Source: Pontibacter qinzhouensis
GTDB taxonomy: Bacteria > Bacteroidota > Bacteroidia > Cytophagales > Hymenobacteraceae
DNA length: 39,886 nt
Assembly: GCF_008017455.1 (NCBI RefSeq)
Contig: NZ_VRTY01000056.1
Location: 1-39,886, forward strand
Direction: 5' to 3'
Position 1 is the first letter of the stretch; the number at the start of each line of letters is the position of its first letter. The notes under the pieces are model-generated. The model saw only the letters and a list, made by a program, of their open reading frames with translations. It had not been told where the DNA came from and made no database searches. Positions 7,634 to 15,595 of this stretch are shown piece by piece. Position numbers and translations under genes: made by a program.

Positions 7634-7666
7634 ACAAACTTCTCCTACACTTTTTCCCGGTAGTAG

Positions 7667-7690
7667 CTTTATCAGGAACTCCTGATAAAG
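7667..7690. promoter_or_regulatory. Palindromic operator candidate upstream of lutB
   Basis: Arms CTTTATCAGGA and TCCTGATAAAG pair perfectly (11 bp) across a 2-base centre, 33 bases before the lutB ATG. The tight symmetry and position suggest a dimeric repressor or activator site. A related core, CAGGA-GT-TCCTG, recurs at 33505-33520. The binding protein is unknown. Confidence 0.65.
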
Positions 7691-7994
7691 AGAAAATAAT
7701 TTTAAAGATAACGAAAGAATACTTCTATGCTATACGCCTGCCCCGACTTATAAATAAGTTGCGCCTGCTCCTCAGCCATTTAACAGCCGCTGCAGGTGGT
7801 TGTTGTGTGCCGTAAAGTACGTTTTTGCTTTTCAGGTTTACATGTGGCCTGGTGATGGCTGCAGCATGTTGGTTGCTGCAGATAACGCAGTTGAGCAGCA
7901 GGAGTTTTGAAGTTAAGGGAAATAGGAACTGGTGCAGGTGTTACAGCAGCAACTGACATTATAATACTATAAATGGTCAGGAGGCTTAAACAGC

Positions 7995-8052
7995 AATTAT
8001 TCAAATGAAAATGGCCTTCCGAAGGCATTTGAGGCTTTATGCCTCCAAGGGC
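7995..8052 (+). repeat. Dispersed 57-bp element, copy 5
   Basis: It begins AATTATTCAAATGAAAA, has the core TGGCCTTCCGAAGGCATTT and ends CTCCAAGGGCT. This copy is close to the consensus. Confidence 0.8.
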
Positions 8053-8253
8053 TGTAATAATTTATAAACGGCCTGGTTCGCTTATCGGCGCGTAAATCTA
8101 TACATCTCCGGAAGGCGAGGCACAAGTAGCGAGGTACAAGAATATTTTCCTGCTGCCAGATGCTGAGAAATGCCTGTTAGGAAGCAATGATGATTGCGGA
8201 AGTATAAATTTGAATTTGACGAAGTAATAGAGCTATATATTTTTTTCTTTTTA

Positions 8254-8287
8254 TTTGAATGAATGTTTGTTAGTAAGAATATTTTTG
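8254..8287 (+). promoter_or_regulatory. Possible Bacteroidota-type promoter
   Basis: An exact TAnnTTTG match (TATTTTTG, 8280-8287) has a TTTG 22 bases upstream (8254-8257). The spacing is longer than the 19 bases seen at other promoters of this window, so the -33 part is doubtful. It faces no gene on its strand but leads into two hairpins. Confidence 0.4.
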
Positions 8288-8293
8288 TACATC

Positions 8294-8390
8294 TTTAACT
8301 CAAGAAGGTTGTTGAGTAAAGAGTTTAGTTTAGTTAGATTAGTTTTGGGTGCTTTTTAAGCCGGGATGTGAATCATCCCGGCTTATTAGC
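8294..8390 (+). ncRNA. Candidate small RNA (unrecognised)
   Basis: Downstream of the promoter-like site a hairpin ACTCAA/TTGAGT (about 8299-8320) is followed by a T-rich linker and a strong hairpin AAGCCGGGAT/ATCCCGGCTT (8358-8367, 8375-8384). No open frame fits and the flanking genes are both on the - strand. The last hairpin lacks a full T-run, so the end is uncertain. This is a prediction from layout only; it matches no RNA family I know. Confidence 0.35.
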
Positions 8391-8586
8391 TTTATAAGGA
8401 TTTATGTTTAAGGTCAAAAGACGCAGGTCGCAAGACTTTTTTGAAGTTATTAGATACGAGTGAAGAGTTGATTATTTTCTATTTCTGCACTGGGTATTCA
8501 TTTCCAGATTTTCTCATTTTCAAATTGAATAAGTGGCACATCAGCACATTAAACCATAAGAAACTGATGCGGCTGCTACACCTCAT

Positions 8587-8629
8587 AAAACAAAAAACCA
8601 CCCTGCTGCACAGGGTGGTTTTTTGTTTT
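8587..8629. terminator. Bidirectional terminator downstream of the M28 peptidase gene
   Basis: Arms AAAACAAAAAACCACCCTG and CAGGGTGGTTTTTTGTTTT enclose the loop CTGCA. A run of T follows the GC stem on either strand. It lies 30 bases past the stop of the - strand peptidase gene. Confidence 0.93.
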
Positions 8630-8658
8630 AAAATACCGGTAGCTTCAGGCACTAAAAG

Positions 8659-10317
8659 CTATTTCTTGTTGCTGTCTACTACAATGCGGTTTTCGCGGTT
8701 GGCCAGTTCCCAGGTAACATGGAAGGCAAGGCGGGCTACCTTCTCGGCACTTTCGAAAATAATTTTATCTACCGAGTCGGTTACTTTATGATAATCGTCG
8801 TGCACACCGTTAAAATAGAAAATAATAGGGATGCCGTGCTTGGCAAAGTTGTAATGGTCGGAGCGGTAGTAGAAGCGGTTCGGGTCGTTTTCATCGTTAA
8901 AAGTATAGTCGAGCTTCAGGTTCACGTGCTGCTTATTTGCCTCCTCGTTTATCTGGTGCAGCTCCGACGAAAGCTTATCTGACCCGATTACATAGATGTA
9001 GTTGCTGTCGCTGGTTTTTTCGTAGGTGTAATCCATGCGGCCAATCATGTCGATGTTTATATTGGCTACGGTGTTGGCCAGCGGGAAAACCGGGTTCTCG
9101 GAATAGTATTCTGAGCCAAGTAAGCCTTTTTCTTCGGCTGTCACTGTCATAAACAAGATGCTGCGGCGCGGGCCAAAGCCATCTTTCTTTGCCAGAGCAA
9201 AAGCTTCGGCCAGTTCTATAACAGCCACAGTGCCGGAACCATCGTCGTTAGCGCCGTTAAAAATCTGGTCGCCTGTCAGGGTTGTGTCTTTGCCTACGTG
9301 GTCGTAGTGTGCTGTTACTACAATTATTTCCTCTTTTTTGTCGGTTCCTTCTATAAAGCCCAACACGTTTTCGGTTGGTACGGGTGTGTTGAGGCGCTCG
9401 GTCTTTACCTTTACATTTTTAACTGTGCTGAAGGTGCCCGGTGTTGGTTTGCCTGCCTTTGCAACGGCTTTGGCATAGTCCGTCATTTTTGTGGGTGTGG
9501 TACCCAACAAAGCAGCACCTACCTGTGGCGAAATAAAAAAGGCAGCAGCACTTGCTTCGGTAGCACGCTTCAGGCCAAGCGATGCCCTGTCGGCTGCATG
9601 GCGATAACGGCCGGTAAGGTTTGTAAATTCATCGGCGGTAGTACCTGTTACAATAAGCACACTTTTAGCACCACGTTTAGTTGCAGCATTGCGCTTGGTG
9701 CGGTAATCATTGCCCCAGTCGGAGGCTTTGTTGGTACCACTGATGAGCATATTGCCGTTGCTGCCTTTGGGTTCGCCTGCCAGCACCACTACCATTTTGC
9801 CAGTTACATCCAGGTTGGCGTAATCGGAGTATTTGGCATCGTCTATGCCGTAGCCGGCAAATACAATCTCTGCCGTCTGCTCTGTCTGGTAAGGGGAACT
9901 GCCAAGCACAAAGAAATCCTGGCCCATCAGAAACTTCTGGTTGTTGATGCTGATGTAGCCTTCGCCCCACTGTGTCTGCTCCAGCTCAAACTGCTGGTAA
10001 TACGGGTTGCTGCCTTCTTTTACCGGACCCGCCAGGCCATCTTCCTTAAACTCGCGGGCAATGTACTCGGCTGCCATTTTCTGGCCTTTGGAACCCGTGT
10101 CGCGACCTTCGTACTCATCGGAAGCCAAAATATGCAGGTGCTTCGAGAGATCAGCAGCCGTTACAGTGGCAGCATAGTCAGAGGCTTTTTCGCGGAGCCT
10201 GGCGGCATCGGTAACCGGTGCCGTAGCCGTGGCGGTTGAGGAAGTATTGGAGGAGGAGGCACAGCCAGCCGACAGAGCGGCTACAAGTGCATACACGTAA
10301 ATTAAATGGTGCTTCAT
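8659..10317 (-). CDS. M28 family zinc aminopeptidase lipoprotein with PA domain
   Basis: The 552-residue product begins with a lipoprotein signal peptide (lipobox LSAGC, Cys19), so it is likely anchored in the outer or inner membrane facing the periplasm or surface. A PA insert (about 130-300) interrupts the peptidase domain. M28 metal ligands are visible: TAHYDHVG (His337), NGANDDGSG (Asp358), EEKGLLGSEYY (Glu395/396), NIDMIGR (Asp423) and DDYHKVTD (His510). This matches the co-catalytic two-zinc aminopeptidases that trim peptides. It follows ispF by 48 bp on the same strand and may be co-transcribed, though the functions are unrelated. A strong terminator closes the unit. Confidence 0.94.
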   Translation of the reverse strand: MKHHLIYVYALVAALSAGCASSSNTSSTATATAPVTDAARLREKASDYAATVTAADLSKHLHILASDEYEGRDTGSKGQKMAAEYIAREFKEDGLAGPVKEGSNPYYQQFELEQTQWGEGYISINNQKFLMGQDFFVLGSSPYQTEQTAEIVFAGYGIDDAKYSDYANLDVTGKMVVVLAGEPKGSNGNMLISGTNKASDWGNDYRTKRNAATKRGAKSVLIVTGTTADEFTNLTGRYRHAADRASLGLKRATEASAAAFFISPQVGAALLGTTPTKMTDYAKAVAKAGKPTPGTFSTVKNVKVKTERLNTPVPTENVLGFIEGTDKKEEIIVVTAHYDHVGKDTTLTGDQIFNGANDDGSGTVAVIELAEAFALAKKDGFGPRRSILFMTVTAEEKGLLGSEYYSENPVFPLANTVANINIDMIGRMDYTYEKTSDSNYIYVIGSDKLSSELHQINEEANKQHVNLKLDYTFNDENDPNRFYYRSDHYNFAKHGIPIIFYFNGVHDDYHKVTDSVDKIIFESAEKVARLAFHVTWELANRENRIVVDSNKK

Positions 10318-10365
10318 GGTTGAGATGTAGGAGTTTGTAGTGTGGGTTTTCTTGTTTCAGTCAGG

Positions 10366-10851
10366 TTAAAGTTTAGAAATGAGCACGGTGGCAAAAGCTG
10401 CTACGCCTTCTTTCTTACCAACAAAACCAAGGTGCTCGGTGGTGGTCGCTTTTATCGAAATGTCTTCTTCTGGTATGTTCATTACAGCTGCCAGGCAGGT
10501 TTTCATGGCCGGGATGTGCGGGTTTACTTTTGGCTCCTGCAGGCACACCGTAGAGTCGATGTTGCCGATTTCGTAGCCTTCGCGGGAGAGCAGCTGCACG
10601 ACCTCCTTCAGCAGAATTTTGCTGTCGATGCCTTTGTACTGTGGGTCTTTGTCGGAGAAATGGAAGCCGATGTCGCGCATGTTGGCGGCACCGAGCAGGG
10701 CATCGCAGATAACGTGTATCAGCACATCGGCATCGGAGTGGCCGAGAGCGCCATGCGTGTGCGGTATTTTAATGCCGCCGAGCCAGAAGTCCAGTCCTTC
10801 GTGCAGTTGGTGCACATCGTAGCCAAAGCCTGTTCTTATCTTCAGTTTCAT
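10366..10851 (-). CDS. ispF: 2-C-methyl-D-erythritol 2,4-cyclodiphosphate synthase
   Basis: IspF makes the cyclic diphosphate intermediate of the MEP isoprenoid pathway in the cytoplasm. From the chosen ATG the protein has 161 residues, beginning MKLKIRTGFGYDVHQL; metal ligands Asp12, His14 and His46 and the signature HSDADVLIHVICDALLGAA are present. A GTG 30 bases further upstream is in frame but would add an unusual N-terminal extension (MDIQQPIIPF), so it is rejected. The M28 peptidase gene follows after 48 bp. Confidence 0.96.
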   Translation of the reverse strand: MKLKIRTGFGYDVHQLHEGLDFWLGGIKIPHTHGALGHSDADVLIHVICDALLGAANMRDIGFHFSDKDPQYKGIDSKILLKEVVQLLSREGYEIGNIDSTVCLQEPKVNPHIPAMKTCLAAVMNIPEEDISIKATTTEHLGFVGKKEGVAAFATVLISKL

Positions 10852-10983
10852 GAATGGTATAATAGGTTGCTGTATGTCCACCTGCTTCTGGTGGCAGAAA
10901 GTAAAATTAGCTTAAAATGTTATTTAGTTGCTAATGCACATGCCTTTTCTGGCTATATACCTGGTCTGAGGCAAAAAAGGTAT

Positions 10984-11020
10984 AAAAAAGAACAGCCAGC
11001 TGCGCGTGGCAACTGGCTGT
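10984..11020 (-). terminator. Terminator downstream of the OYE gene
   Basis: On the - strand ACAGCCAG and CTGGCTGT form a perfect 8-bp stem with a 13-base loop, followed by TTCTTTTTTATA. It lies about 110 bases past the stop of the alkene reductase gene. Confidence 0.8.
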
Positions 11021-11132
11021 AGCTGTTGGTTGTATATATAGAAAGCACCTTTGGCCTAAAGGCCTTGCTCCTCCTTCAGACAGCGTCTTGCAAGAGAAAT
11101 CGATTCGGCCGCAGGTGTCGGAAATTTGCTGT

Positions 11133-12236
11133 CTATTTTTCAGCTTCTTCTAAAACCGGATAATCGATGTATCCTTTTGGGCCAGGCATATAAAAGGAGG
11201 TGTTATCTGCTGGCTGCAGCTCCTCGTGCTGGGCAAAGCGCTCCACCAGGTCCGGGTTCGAGATAAAAGGCACGCCAAAAGCCACCAGGTCAGCATCGCC
11301 GTCGGCAATTACTTTGTTCCCTTTTTCCTGATTGAACCCTTTGTTAATGATCAGGTTGCCGTTGTAGAGCGGCCGGTAACGTTTGGCTATGTATGGTTCG
11401 GCAAAAGGAACCTTGCTAACATCGCTGAACGGCTCCGACAGGTGCAGGTAGCTCAGGGTATAGTCGCTGCTCAGGCGGCCCACAATATAATCGAAGGTTG
11501 GGATGGTTTCCTCATCGATGGTGATACCGAACTGGCCGTGCAGGCTGGGGTTCAGGCGTACACCTACGCGTTCTATCGGCATAACTTCTTTTATGGCATC
11601 AAGCACCTCGAACAGCAGGCGGGCCCGGTTCTCGCGTGAGCCACCGTAGGCATCGGTACGGGTATTGGAGCAGGTTACAAAGAACTGGTGGAACAGGTAC
11701 CCGTTAGAAGCATGAACTTCTACACCATCGAAACCTGCTTCTACCGCGTTTCTGGCCGCGTTTTTAAAATCCTGCACGATTTGCTGAATTTCGGAAATGG
11801 TTAAGGCCCGTGGTGTAACAGTTGGTTTAAAGCCTGTTTCGGTAAAAGCCTGGTCGTCGGGGTTAATGGCGGAAGGAGCTACCGGAAACTCTCCGTTATG
11901 AAAATCGGGGTGCGACATGCGGCCTACATGCCATAGCTGCGCAAATATTTTGCCGCCCTGTTTGTGTACGGCAGCCGTTACTTTTTTCCAGCCTTCTACC
12001 TGGCCCTGTGAGTAAATTCCCGGCACATTAATGTAGCCTACTGCTTGTGTTGAAACAGGCGTGCCTTCCGAAATAATAAGGCCGGCACTGGCCCTTTGTT
12101 CATAATATTTCGCAATAAGATCTGTCGGGGCTTTCTCTGGGTTATCGGCGCGTGAGCGCGTCATGGGAGCCATTACGATTCGGTTTTTAAGCGCTAGGTC
12201 GTGGAGTTTTATGGGTTTTAAAAGTGGTTGTGACAT
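11133..12236 (-). CDS. Alkene reductase, Old Yellow Enzyme family
   Basis: The 367-residue product is a TIM-barrel FMN enzyme of the NemA/OYE group. It reduces activated C=C bonds of enals, enones, maleimides or nitro compounds with NAD(P)H. Visible markers are MAPMTRSRA with Thr26 near the flavin, the active-site pair His175/Asn178 and Tyr180 in VEVHASNGYLFHQF, the YGGSRENRARLLFEV segment and the C-terminal ADLVAFGVPFISNPDLVERF FMN-phosphate region. The aldo/keto reductase gene ends 67 bp upstream and the two probably form one transcript governed by the MarR-like protein, pointing to electrophile or aldehyde detoxification (inference). Confidence 0.95.
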   Translation of the reverse strand: MSQPLLKPIKLHDLALKNRIVMAPMTRSRADNPEKAPTDLIAKYYEQRASAGLIISEGTPVSTQAVGYINVPGIYSQGQVEGWKKVTAAVHKQGGKIFAQLWHVGRMSHPDFHNGEFPVAPSAINPDDQAFTETGFKPTVTPRALTISEIQQIVQDFKNAARNAVEAGFDGVEVHASNGYLFHQFFVTCSNTRTDAYGGSRENRARLLFEVLDAIKEVMPIERVGVRLNPSLHGQFGITIDEETIPTFDYIVGRLSSDYTLSYLHLSEPFSDVSKVPFAEPYIAKRYRPLYNGNLIINKGFNQEKGNKVIADGDADLVAFGVPFISNPDLVERFAQHEELQPADNTSFYMPGPKGYIDYPVLEEAEK

Positions 12237-12303
12237 GTTTGATCGGTTCTACTATAGGTAAAAAGTTTATTTCTTGGATTAGCTTTTAGTATATAACGAC
12301 TTG

Positions 12304-13122
12304 CTAATCCCAGGCAGGTGAGAAATCTGGTGTAACTACGCGCCTGTTTTGTGCCCGAAGCGTATCAATCTGCGCCACGTCATCGGGTGTGAGTTCAAAG
12401 TCGAAAATCTGGAAGTTTGATTTTAGGTTGGCCTCGCTCGAGGTGCGTGGTATGGCCAATACGTCTTGCTGCTGCATCATCCAGCGCAGCGTTACCTGAA
12501 TTTCGTTTTTGCCGTATTTCTCGCCTATTTCTTTTAGCAACTGGTTCCCTATTATCTCGCCTTGTGCTATGGGGCTGTAGGCGGTGAGGGCAATACCTTT
12601 GCTGCGCAGGTAGTTCTGCAGCTTCGTCTGGTCTATGAGCGGGTGGTACTCAACCTGGTTGGTAACGATATCGGCACCCAGCGCCAGTGTTTGCTCTACC
12701 AGCTTAATCGGGAAATTGCTGACGCCGATGTGTTTGGTATAGCCTTTTTCGCGTGCCAGCACCAGTTGCTCCACCGTTTCCTCCAGCGGAATGTCGGGGT
12801 TTGGCCAGTGAATGAGCAGCAGGTCTACGTAATCGGTTTTGAGTTTCTGCAGGCTTTCCTCTACCGATGGCAGAAAGTCTTTTTTAGTAAACTTATCGAA
12901 CCAGACTTTGGTGGTCAGGAAGATTTTGTCGCGTGCTATGCCCGATGCTTTTATGCCGCTGCCCACTGCTGCTTCGTTCTGGTAAATCTGGGCGGTGTCG
13001 ATGTGTGTATAACCTTCGGCAAGGGCTGCTCCTACCATGCGCAAGGCTGTATTATCGTCGAGGTACAGGGTGCCAAACCCAAGTGCCGGAATGGCGGTGT
13101 CTTTTACGTTTATAAAATTCAT
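12304..13122 (-). CDS. Aldo/keto reductase
   Basis: The 272-residue (beta/alpha)8 protein carries the AKR catalytic tetrad: Asp42 and Tyr47 in GYTHIDTAQIYQNE, Lys72 in FLTTKVWF and His105 in LLIHWPNPD. It also has the NADPH-site segment AIPRTSSEANLKSNFQIFDFEL. Length and sequence fit the 2,5-diketogluconate reductase-like bacterial group, which reduces aldehydes and dicarbonyls such as methylglyoxal. A 16-bp operator shared with marR lies 29 bases before its start. The OYE gene follows. The true substrate is unknown. Confidence 0.94.
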   Translation of the reverse strand: MNFINVKDTAIPALGFGTLYLDDNTALRMVGAALAEGYTHIDTAQIYQNEAAVGSGIKASGIARDKIFLTTKVWFDKFTKKDFLPSVEESLQKLKTDYVDLLLIHWPNPDIPLEETVEQLVLAREKGYTKHIGVSNFPIKLVEQTLALGADIVTNQVEYHPLIDQTKLQNYLRSKGIALTAYSPIAQGEIIGNQLLKEIGEKYGKNEIQVTLRWMMQQQDVLAIPRTSSEANLKSNFQIFDFELTPDDVAQIDTLRAQNRRVVTPDFSPAWD

Positions 13123-13150
13123 AGTTTAAGGAATTCGATTTATGTACATT

Positions 13151-13166
13151 ATTTGTGTATACAAAT
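13151..13166. promoter_or_regulatory. MarR-type operator upstream of the aldo/keto reductase gene
   Basis: ATTTGT-GTAT-ACAAAT carries the same 6-bp half-sites and spacer length as the perfect palindrome before marR. It covers the -33 position of a weak promoter with the same geometry (TTG, 19 bases, TAAATCGA). Confidence 0.75.
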
Positions 13167-13182
13167 ATTTATCTAAATTTTT

Positions 13183-13632
13183 TTAGCCTCTCAGTTTGTC
13201 GAGTAATTGGCTTACCTGCACTGCTTCCTGCTGGCTCAGGTTATGGAGCCGCTCCAGCAACGCCGGAAAAGTGGCATCTACTTGTTGTAGCTTTTCCACA
13301 CCTTTTTCAGTTATGCGCACCTCAATCATGCGGCGGTTGTTGGGGCAGGTAATTCTGGTAACGTACCCTTTCTCTATCAGTTTATCTACCAGGCGCGTTA
13401 CGTTGGAGTTACGGTCTACCATCCGCTCCTGAATTTCGCCGAAGCAAACAGGTTGTGGGTGCTGGCCACGCAGTATCGCCAGCACATTATGCTGCTGCAG
13501 CGTCAGGTCAAGGTCTTTAAAAAATGGCATTACCTGCTGGTTTACCCAATTATTTGTAAAAAGCAGGTTTGCGAGCAGACGGCGGTAATCATCTTTAAAG
13601 TCTTTCTGATGTAGTTCGTCTTCTATGCGCAT
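13183..13632 (-). CDS. MarR family transcriptional regulator
   Basis: The 149-residue winged-helix protein shows the MarR layout: an N-terminal dimer helix, LTLQQHNVLAILRGQ, the recognition helix region MVDRNSNVTRLVDKLIEKGYV (about 71-91), the wing RITCPNNRRMIEVRITEKG and a C-terminal dimer helix. Two cysteines, Cys63 (QPVCFGE) and Cys96 (ITCPNN), lie next to the DNA-binding part. They could sense electrophiles or oxidants, but this is inference. Its promoter overlaps a perfect 16-bp palindrome, so autorepression is likely; the same site precedes the downstream reductase gene 60 bp away. Confidence 0.94.
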   Translation of the reverse strand: MRIEDELHQKDFKDDYRRLLANLLFTNNWVNQQVMPFFKDLDLTLQQHNVLAILRGQHPQPVCFGEIQERMVDRNSNVTRLVDKLIEKGYVTRITCPNNRRMIEVRITEKGVEKLQQVDATFPALLERLHNLSQQEAVQVSQLLDKLRG

Positions 13633-13651
13633 GGCCTTACTAAATGTGTTG

Positions 13652-13681
13652 CAAATGTAATGTTGTTATTTGTATATACAA
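13652..13681 (-). promoter_or_regulatory. marR promoter (TTG-N19-TACATTTG)
   Basis: On the - strand TTG (13681-13679), exactly 19 bases, then TACATTTG (13659-13652) match the Bacteroidota -33/-7 pattern. The geometry is the same as in the four promoters at 39.4-39.8 kb. The start codon lies 19 bases beyond the -7 box. Confidence 0.75.
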
Positions 13682-13683
13682 AT
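13668..13683. promoter_or_regulatory. MarR-type operator upstream of marR
   Basis: ATTTGTATATACAAAT is a perfect 16-bp palindrome that covers the TTG of the marR -33 element, a position where a bound dimer would exclude RNA polymerase. Confidence 0.8.
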
Positions 13684-13910
13684 GTTTGAGGAAAAAAGTT
13701 TAATCATTTTAAAAAACAACAGGAGCAGCAGCTTCCACCCTTGAATCAGATTTGTGAGAATTGCTTTTGGAGGGTGTTTTTATTAGGATAATCAGGTGGG
13801 TAAATAAATGGCTGTAGGTGCAAAATTATCTATAGCAGGAGTCGTTCTCATTTGAAGCTGCTCTTGTACGTTAAAGGCCGCTGGTGTGAGTTTTTAGTTT
13901 TACCTTTCTT

Positions 13911-14005
13911 GCTTTGAGCTAAAGCCTGTAAAGAACCACTTGATATTACCCATTTCAGCTTATCAGGGGCATGAAAGTACGAGCTACAAGCTCGCACCAG
14001 CGAAC
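13911..14005 (+). repeat. Direct repeat unit 1
   Basis: It runs from GCTTTGAGCTAAAGCCTGTA through CATGAAAGTACGAGCTACAA to GCACCAGCGAAC. Unit 2 at 14044 repeats both ends at high identity, with a 13-base shorter middle. Confidence 0.7.
13979..14003 (+). repeat. REP-like hairpin, copy B
   Basis: Stem CGAGC/GCTCG with loop TACAA, then the tail CACCAGCGA. It lies at the end of direct repeat unit 1. Confidence 0.55.
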
Positions 14006-14043
14006 GATAAAACAAGATAAGGCTTGTAGCACGTGCCTTTTTC

Positions 14044-14125
14044 GCTTCGAACTAAAGCCTATAAAGAACAACCTGAAGGTTAACAAGAGCATGAAAGTAT
14101 CAGCTGCAAGCTCGCACCAGCGAAC
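14044..14125 (+). repeat. Direct repeat unit 2
   Basis: It runs from GCTTCGAACTAAAGCCTATA through GAGCATGAAAGTATCAGCTG to GCACCAGCGAAC, matching unit 1 at both ends. Confidence 0.7.
14099..14123 (+). repeat. REP-like hairpin, copy C
   Basis: ATCAGCTGCAAGCTCGCACC plus AGCGA; the tail is identical to copy B, while the stem is partly decayed. Confidence 0.5.
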
Positions 14126-14169
14126 AAAACGTAAAATGGAGCCTTAAAAAGTCATTTCAACTCATAGCC

Positions 14170-14227
14170 ACCCTTGACTAAAAACTGGCTAAAACCTGTT
14201 GGAAGGCTGTTTCCATTTAAATAATTT
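14170..14227 (-). repeat. Dispersed 57-bp element, copy 6
   Basis: On the - strand it reads AAATTATTTAAATGGAAA, a core CAGCCTTCCAACAGGTTTT and an end TCAAGGGT. It is in the sense orientation about 100 bases past the M16 peptidase stop. Confidence 0.78.
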
Positions 14228-14272
14228 ATATTCAGATAGTTTTCCTATCCGTTTTTCATTAACCTTCTATAA

Positions 14273-14312
14273 AATAAAAGGAGCCACAGTTTTACCTGCA
14301 GCTCCTTTTATT
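14273..14312 (-). terminator. Terminator of the M16 peptidase gene
   Basis: Perfect arms AATAAAAGGAGC (14273-14284) and GCTCCTTTTATT (14301-14312); on the - strand the GC part is followed by TTTTATTTTAT. It starts 15 bases past the stop codon. Confidence 0.85.
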
Positions 14313-14326
14313 GATCAGATTATAGC

Positions 14327-15589
14327 TTAGGCCACTTCAGCTGGCTCTGTCTTCTTTTCGGCCTTGTAGAGCAAGGTAGAGCAGTTGTTCGGGTTCAGCA
14401 CCTGCCTGGCGAGGCGCTGAATATCTTCCGGCGTTACAGCTTGTACCTTTTCACCTTCCAGGTTCACGTGGTTGGCATCGCCCATCAGTTTGCCATAGGC
14501 CAGGTTCATGGCGCGGTTCAGGAGTTCAACCTCTGAGTATACAATGCTGGTTTCGGCCTGATTTTTTACTTTGTTCAGCTCTTTCTCATCTACCAGGTCA
14601 TTCATAAACTGCTGATTAATAGCCTCGATAGCGGCATTTGCCTCCTGCAGATCCACACCTTCGTTCAGCTTACCTTGTATAATAAGAAGCCCCGACTCTA
14701 AAGACCCGGACACAGAAGCGGAGATAGAGTTGAATAGCTTCCGCTCCTTCACCAGCTCGTTGTAAAGCCTAGACGATTTTCCCCGGCCTAGCATGTCGCT
14801 CACCAGGTCGGCGGCGTAGTAGTCTGCGTGGGTGCGGGCGGGCATGTGGTAGGCTTTGTAAATAGCATCCATCGGAACGTCAGCAGATGTCTCCAGCACC
14901 CGCGGCTCGGTTTGCGCTGGCTCCTCGGGCAGGTTGCGCTCATACTTTGTGCCTGCCGGTATCGGGCCAAACCACCTCTCGGTCAGTTCCTTGGCCCGCT
15001 CAAAGGTAACATTGCCTGCCACCACTAAAATAGCGTTTGCCGGAGAGTAATGTTTCTTGAAAAACGCCTTTACGATATCCATAGTGGCGTTCTCAATGTG
15101 CGAAATCTCTTTACCAATAGTAGCCCATTTGTAAGGGTGCTGCTGGTAGGCCAGTGGGCGCAGCTTGAGCCATACATCGCCATAAGGCTGGTTCAGGTAG
15201 TTCTGCTTAAACTCCTCTACCACCACCTTGCGCTGCACTTCGAGCCCGTTTTCGCTAAAGGCCAGCTCCAGCATCCGGTCCGACTCCAGCCAGAAACCTG
15301 TTTCTATGTTCTGGGCTGGCAGCGAGAGGTAATAGTTCGTGATGTCGGGGCTGGTGAAGGCGTTGTTTTCGCCTCCTACCCGCTGCAGCGGCTCATCATA
15401 TACCGGAATGTTTTTAGAGCCACTGAACATCAGGTGCTCAAACAGATGCGCAAAGCCGGTATGTTGCTCGTCTTCGTCGCGGGAGCCTACATTGTACAGC
15501 ACGTTCAGCACTGCCATTGGCGTGCTATGATCTTCGTGCACAATTACCTGCAGGCCATTATCAAGTGTAAATTCTTTAAATTCTATCAT
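14327..15589 (-). CDS. M16 family zinc peptidase (pitrilysin-like)
   Basis: The 420-residue single-unit M16 protein carries the inverted zinc motif HLFEH (His48, Glu51, His52) in TGFAHLFEHLMFSGSKN and the distal ligand region VVVEEFKQNYLNQPYGD. The second half is the non-catalytic homologous domain. Its length corresponds to half of pitrilysin, as in the processing-peptidase-like bacterial M16B group. No signal peptide is seen, so it is probably cytoplasmic, cutting short peptides. In many relatives two M16 genes sit together; here there is only one. Its upstream region is filled by arrays of 7-bp repeats. Confidence 0.94.
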   Translation of the reverse strand: MIEFKEFTLDNGLQVIVHEDHSTPMAVLNVLYNVGSRDEDEQHTGFAHLFEHLMFSGSKNIPVYDEPLQRVGGENNAFTSPDITNYYLSLPAQNIETGFWLESDRMLELAFSENGLEVQRKVVVEEFKQNYLNQPYGDVWLKLRPLAYQQHPYKWATIGKEISHIENATMDIVKAFFKKHYSPANAILVVAGNVTFERAKELTERWFGPIPAGTKYERNLPEEPAQTEPRVLETSADVPMDAIYKAYHMPARTHADYYAADLVSDMLGRGKSSRLYNELVKERKLFNSISASVSGSLESGLLIIQGKLNEGVDLQEANAAIEAINQQFMNDLVDEKELNKVKNQAETSIVYSEVELLNRAMNLAYGKLMGDANHVNLEGEKVQAVTPEDIQRLARQVLNPNNCSTLLYKAEKKTEPAEVA

Positions 15590-15595
15590 GTTTCG

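Larger units (their letters stand above)
7634..8658. other. 1-kb gene-free stretch
   Basis: It contains the lutB palindrome (7667-7690), one 57-bp element (7995-8052), a promoter-like site followed by two hairpins that may be a small RNA (8254-8390), and a bidirectional terminator (8587-8629). Open frames here cross repeats or hairpins and are not credible genes. Confidence 0.75.
13684..14326. other. Gene-free stretch with direct repeats
   Basis: Past the marR promoter there is no coding sequence. The stretch holds two long direct repeats with embedded REP-like hairpins, one 57-bp element and the M16 terminator. Confidence 0.75.

Noticed and set aside
7780..8028. Open frame of 82 codons on the - strand
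   Set aside because: It runs through a copy of the 57-bp repeat and has a low-complexity, Thr/Cys-rich translation.
10366..10881. ispF start at the upstream GTG (10881)
   Set aside because: It would add ten residues not typical for the family; the ATG at 10851 gives the standard N-terminus.
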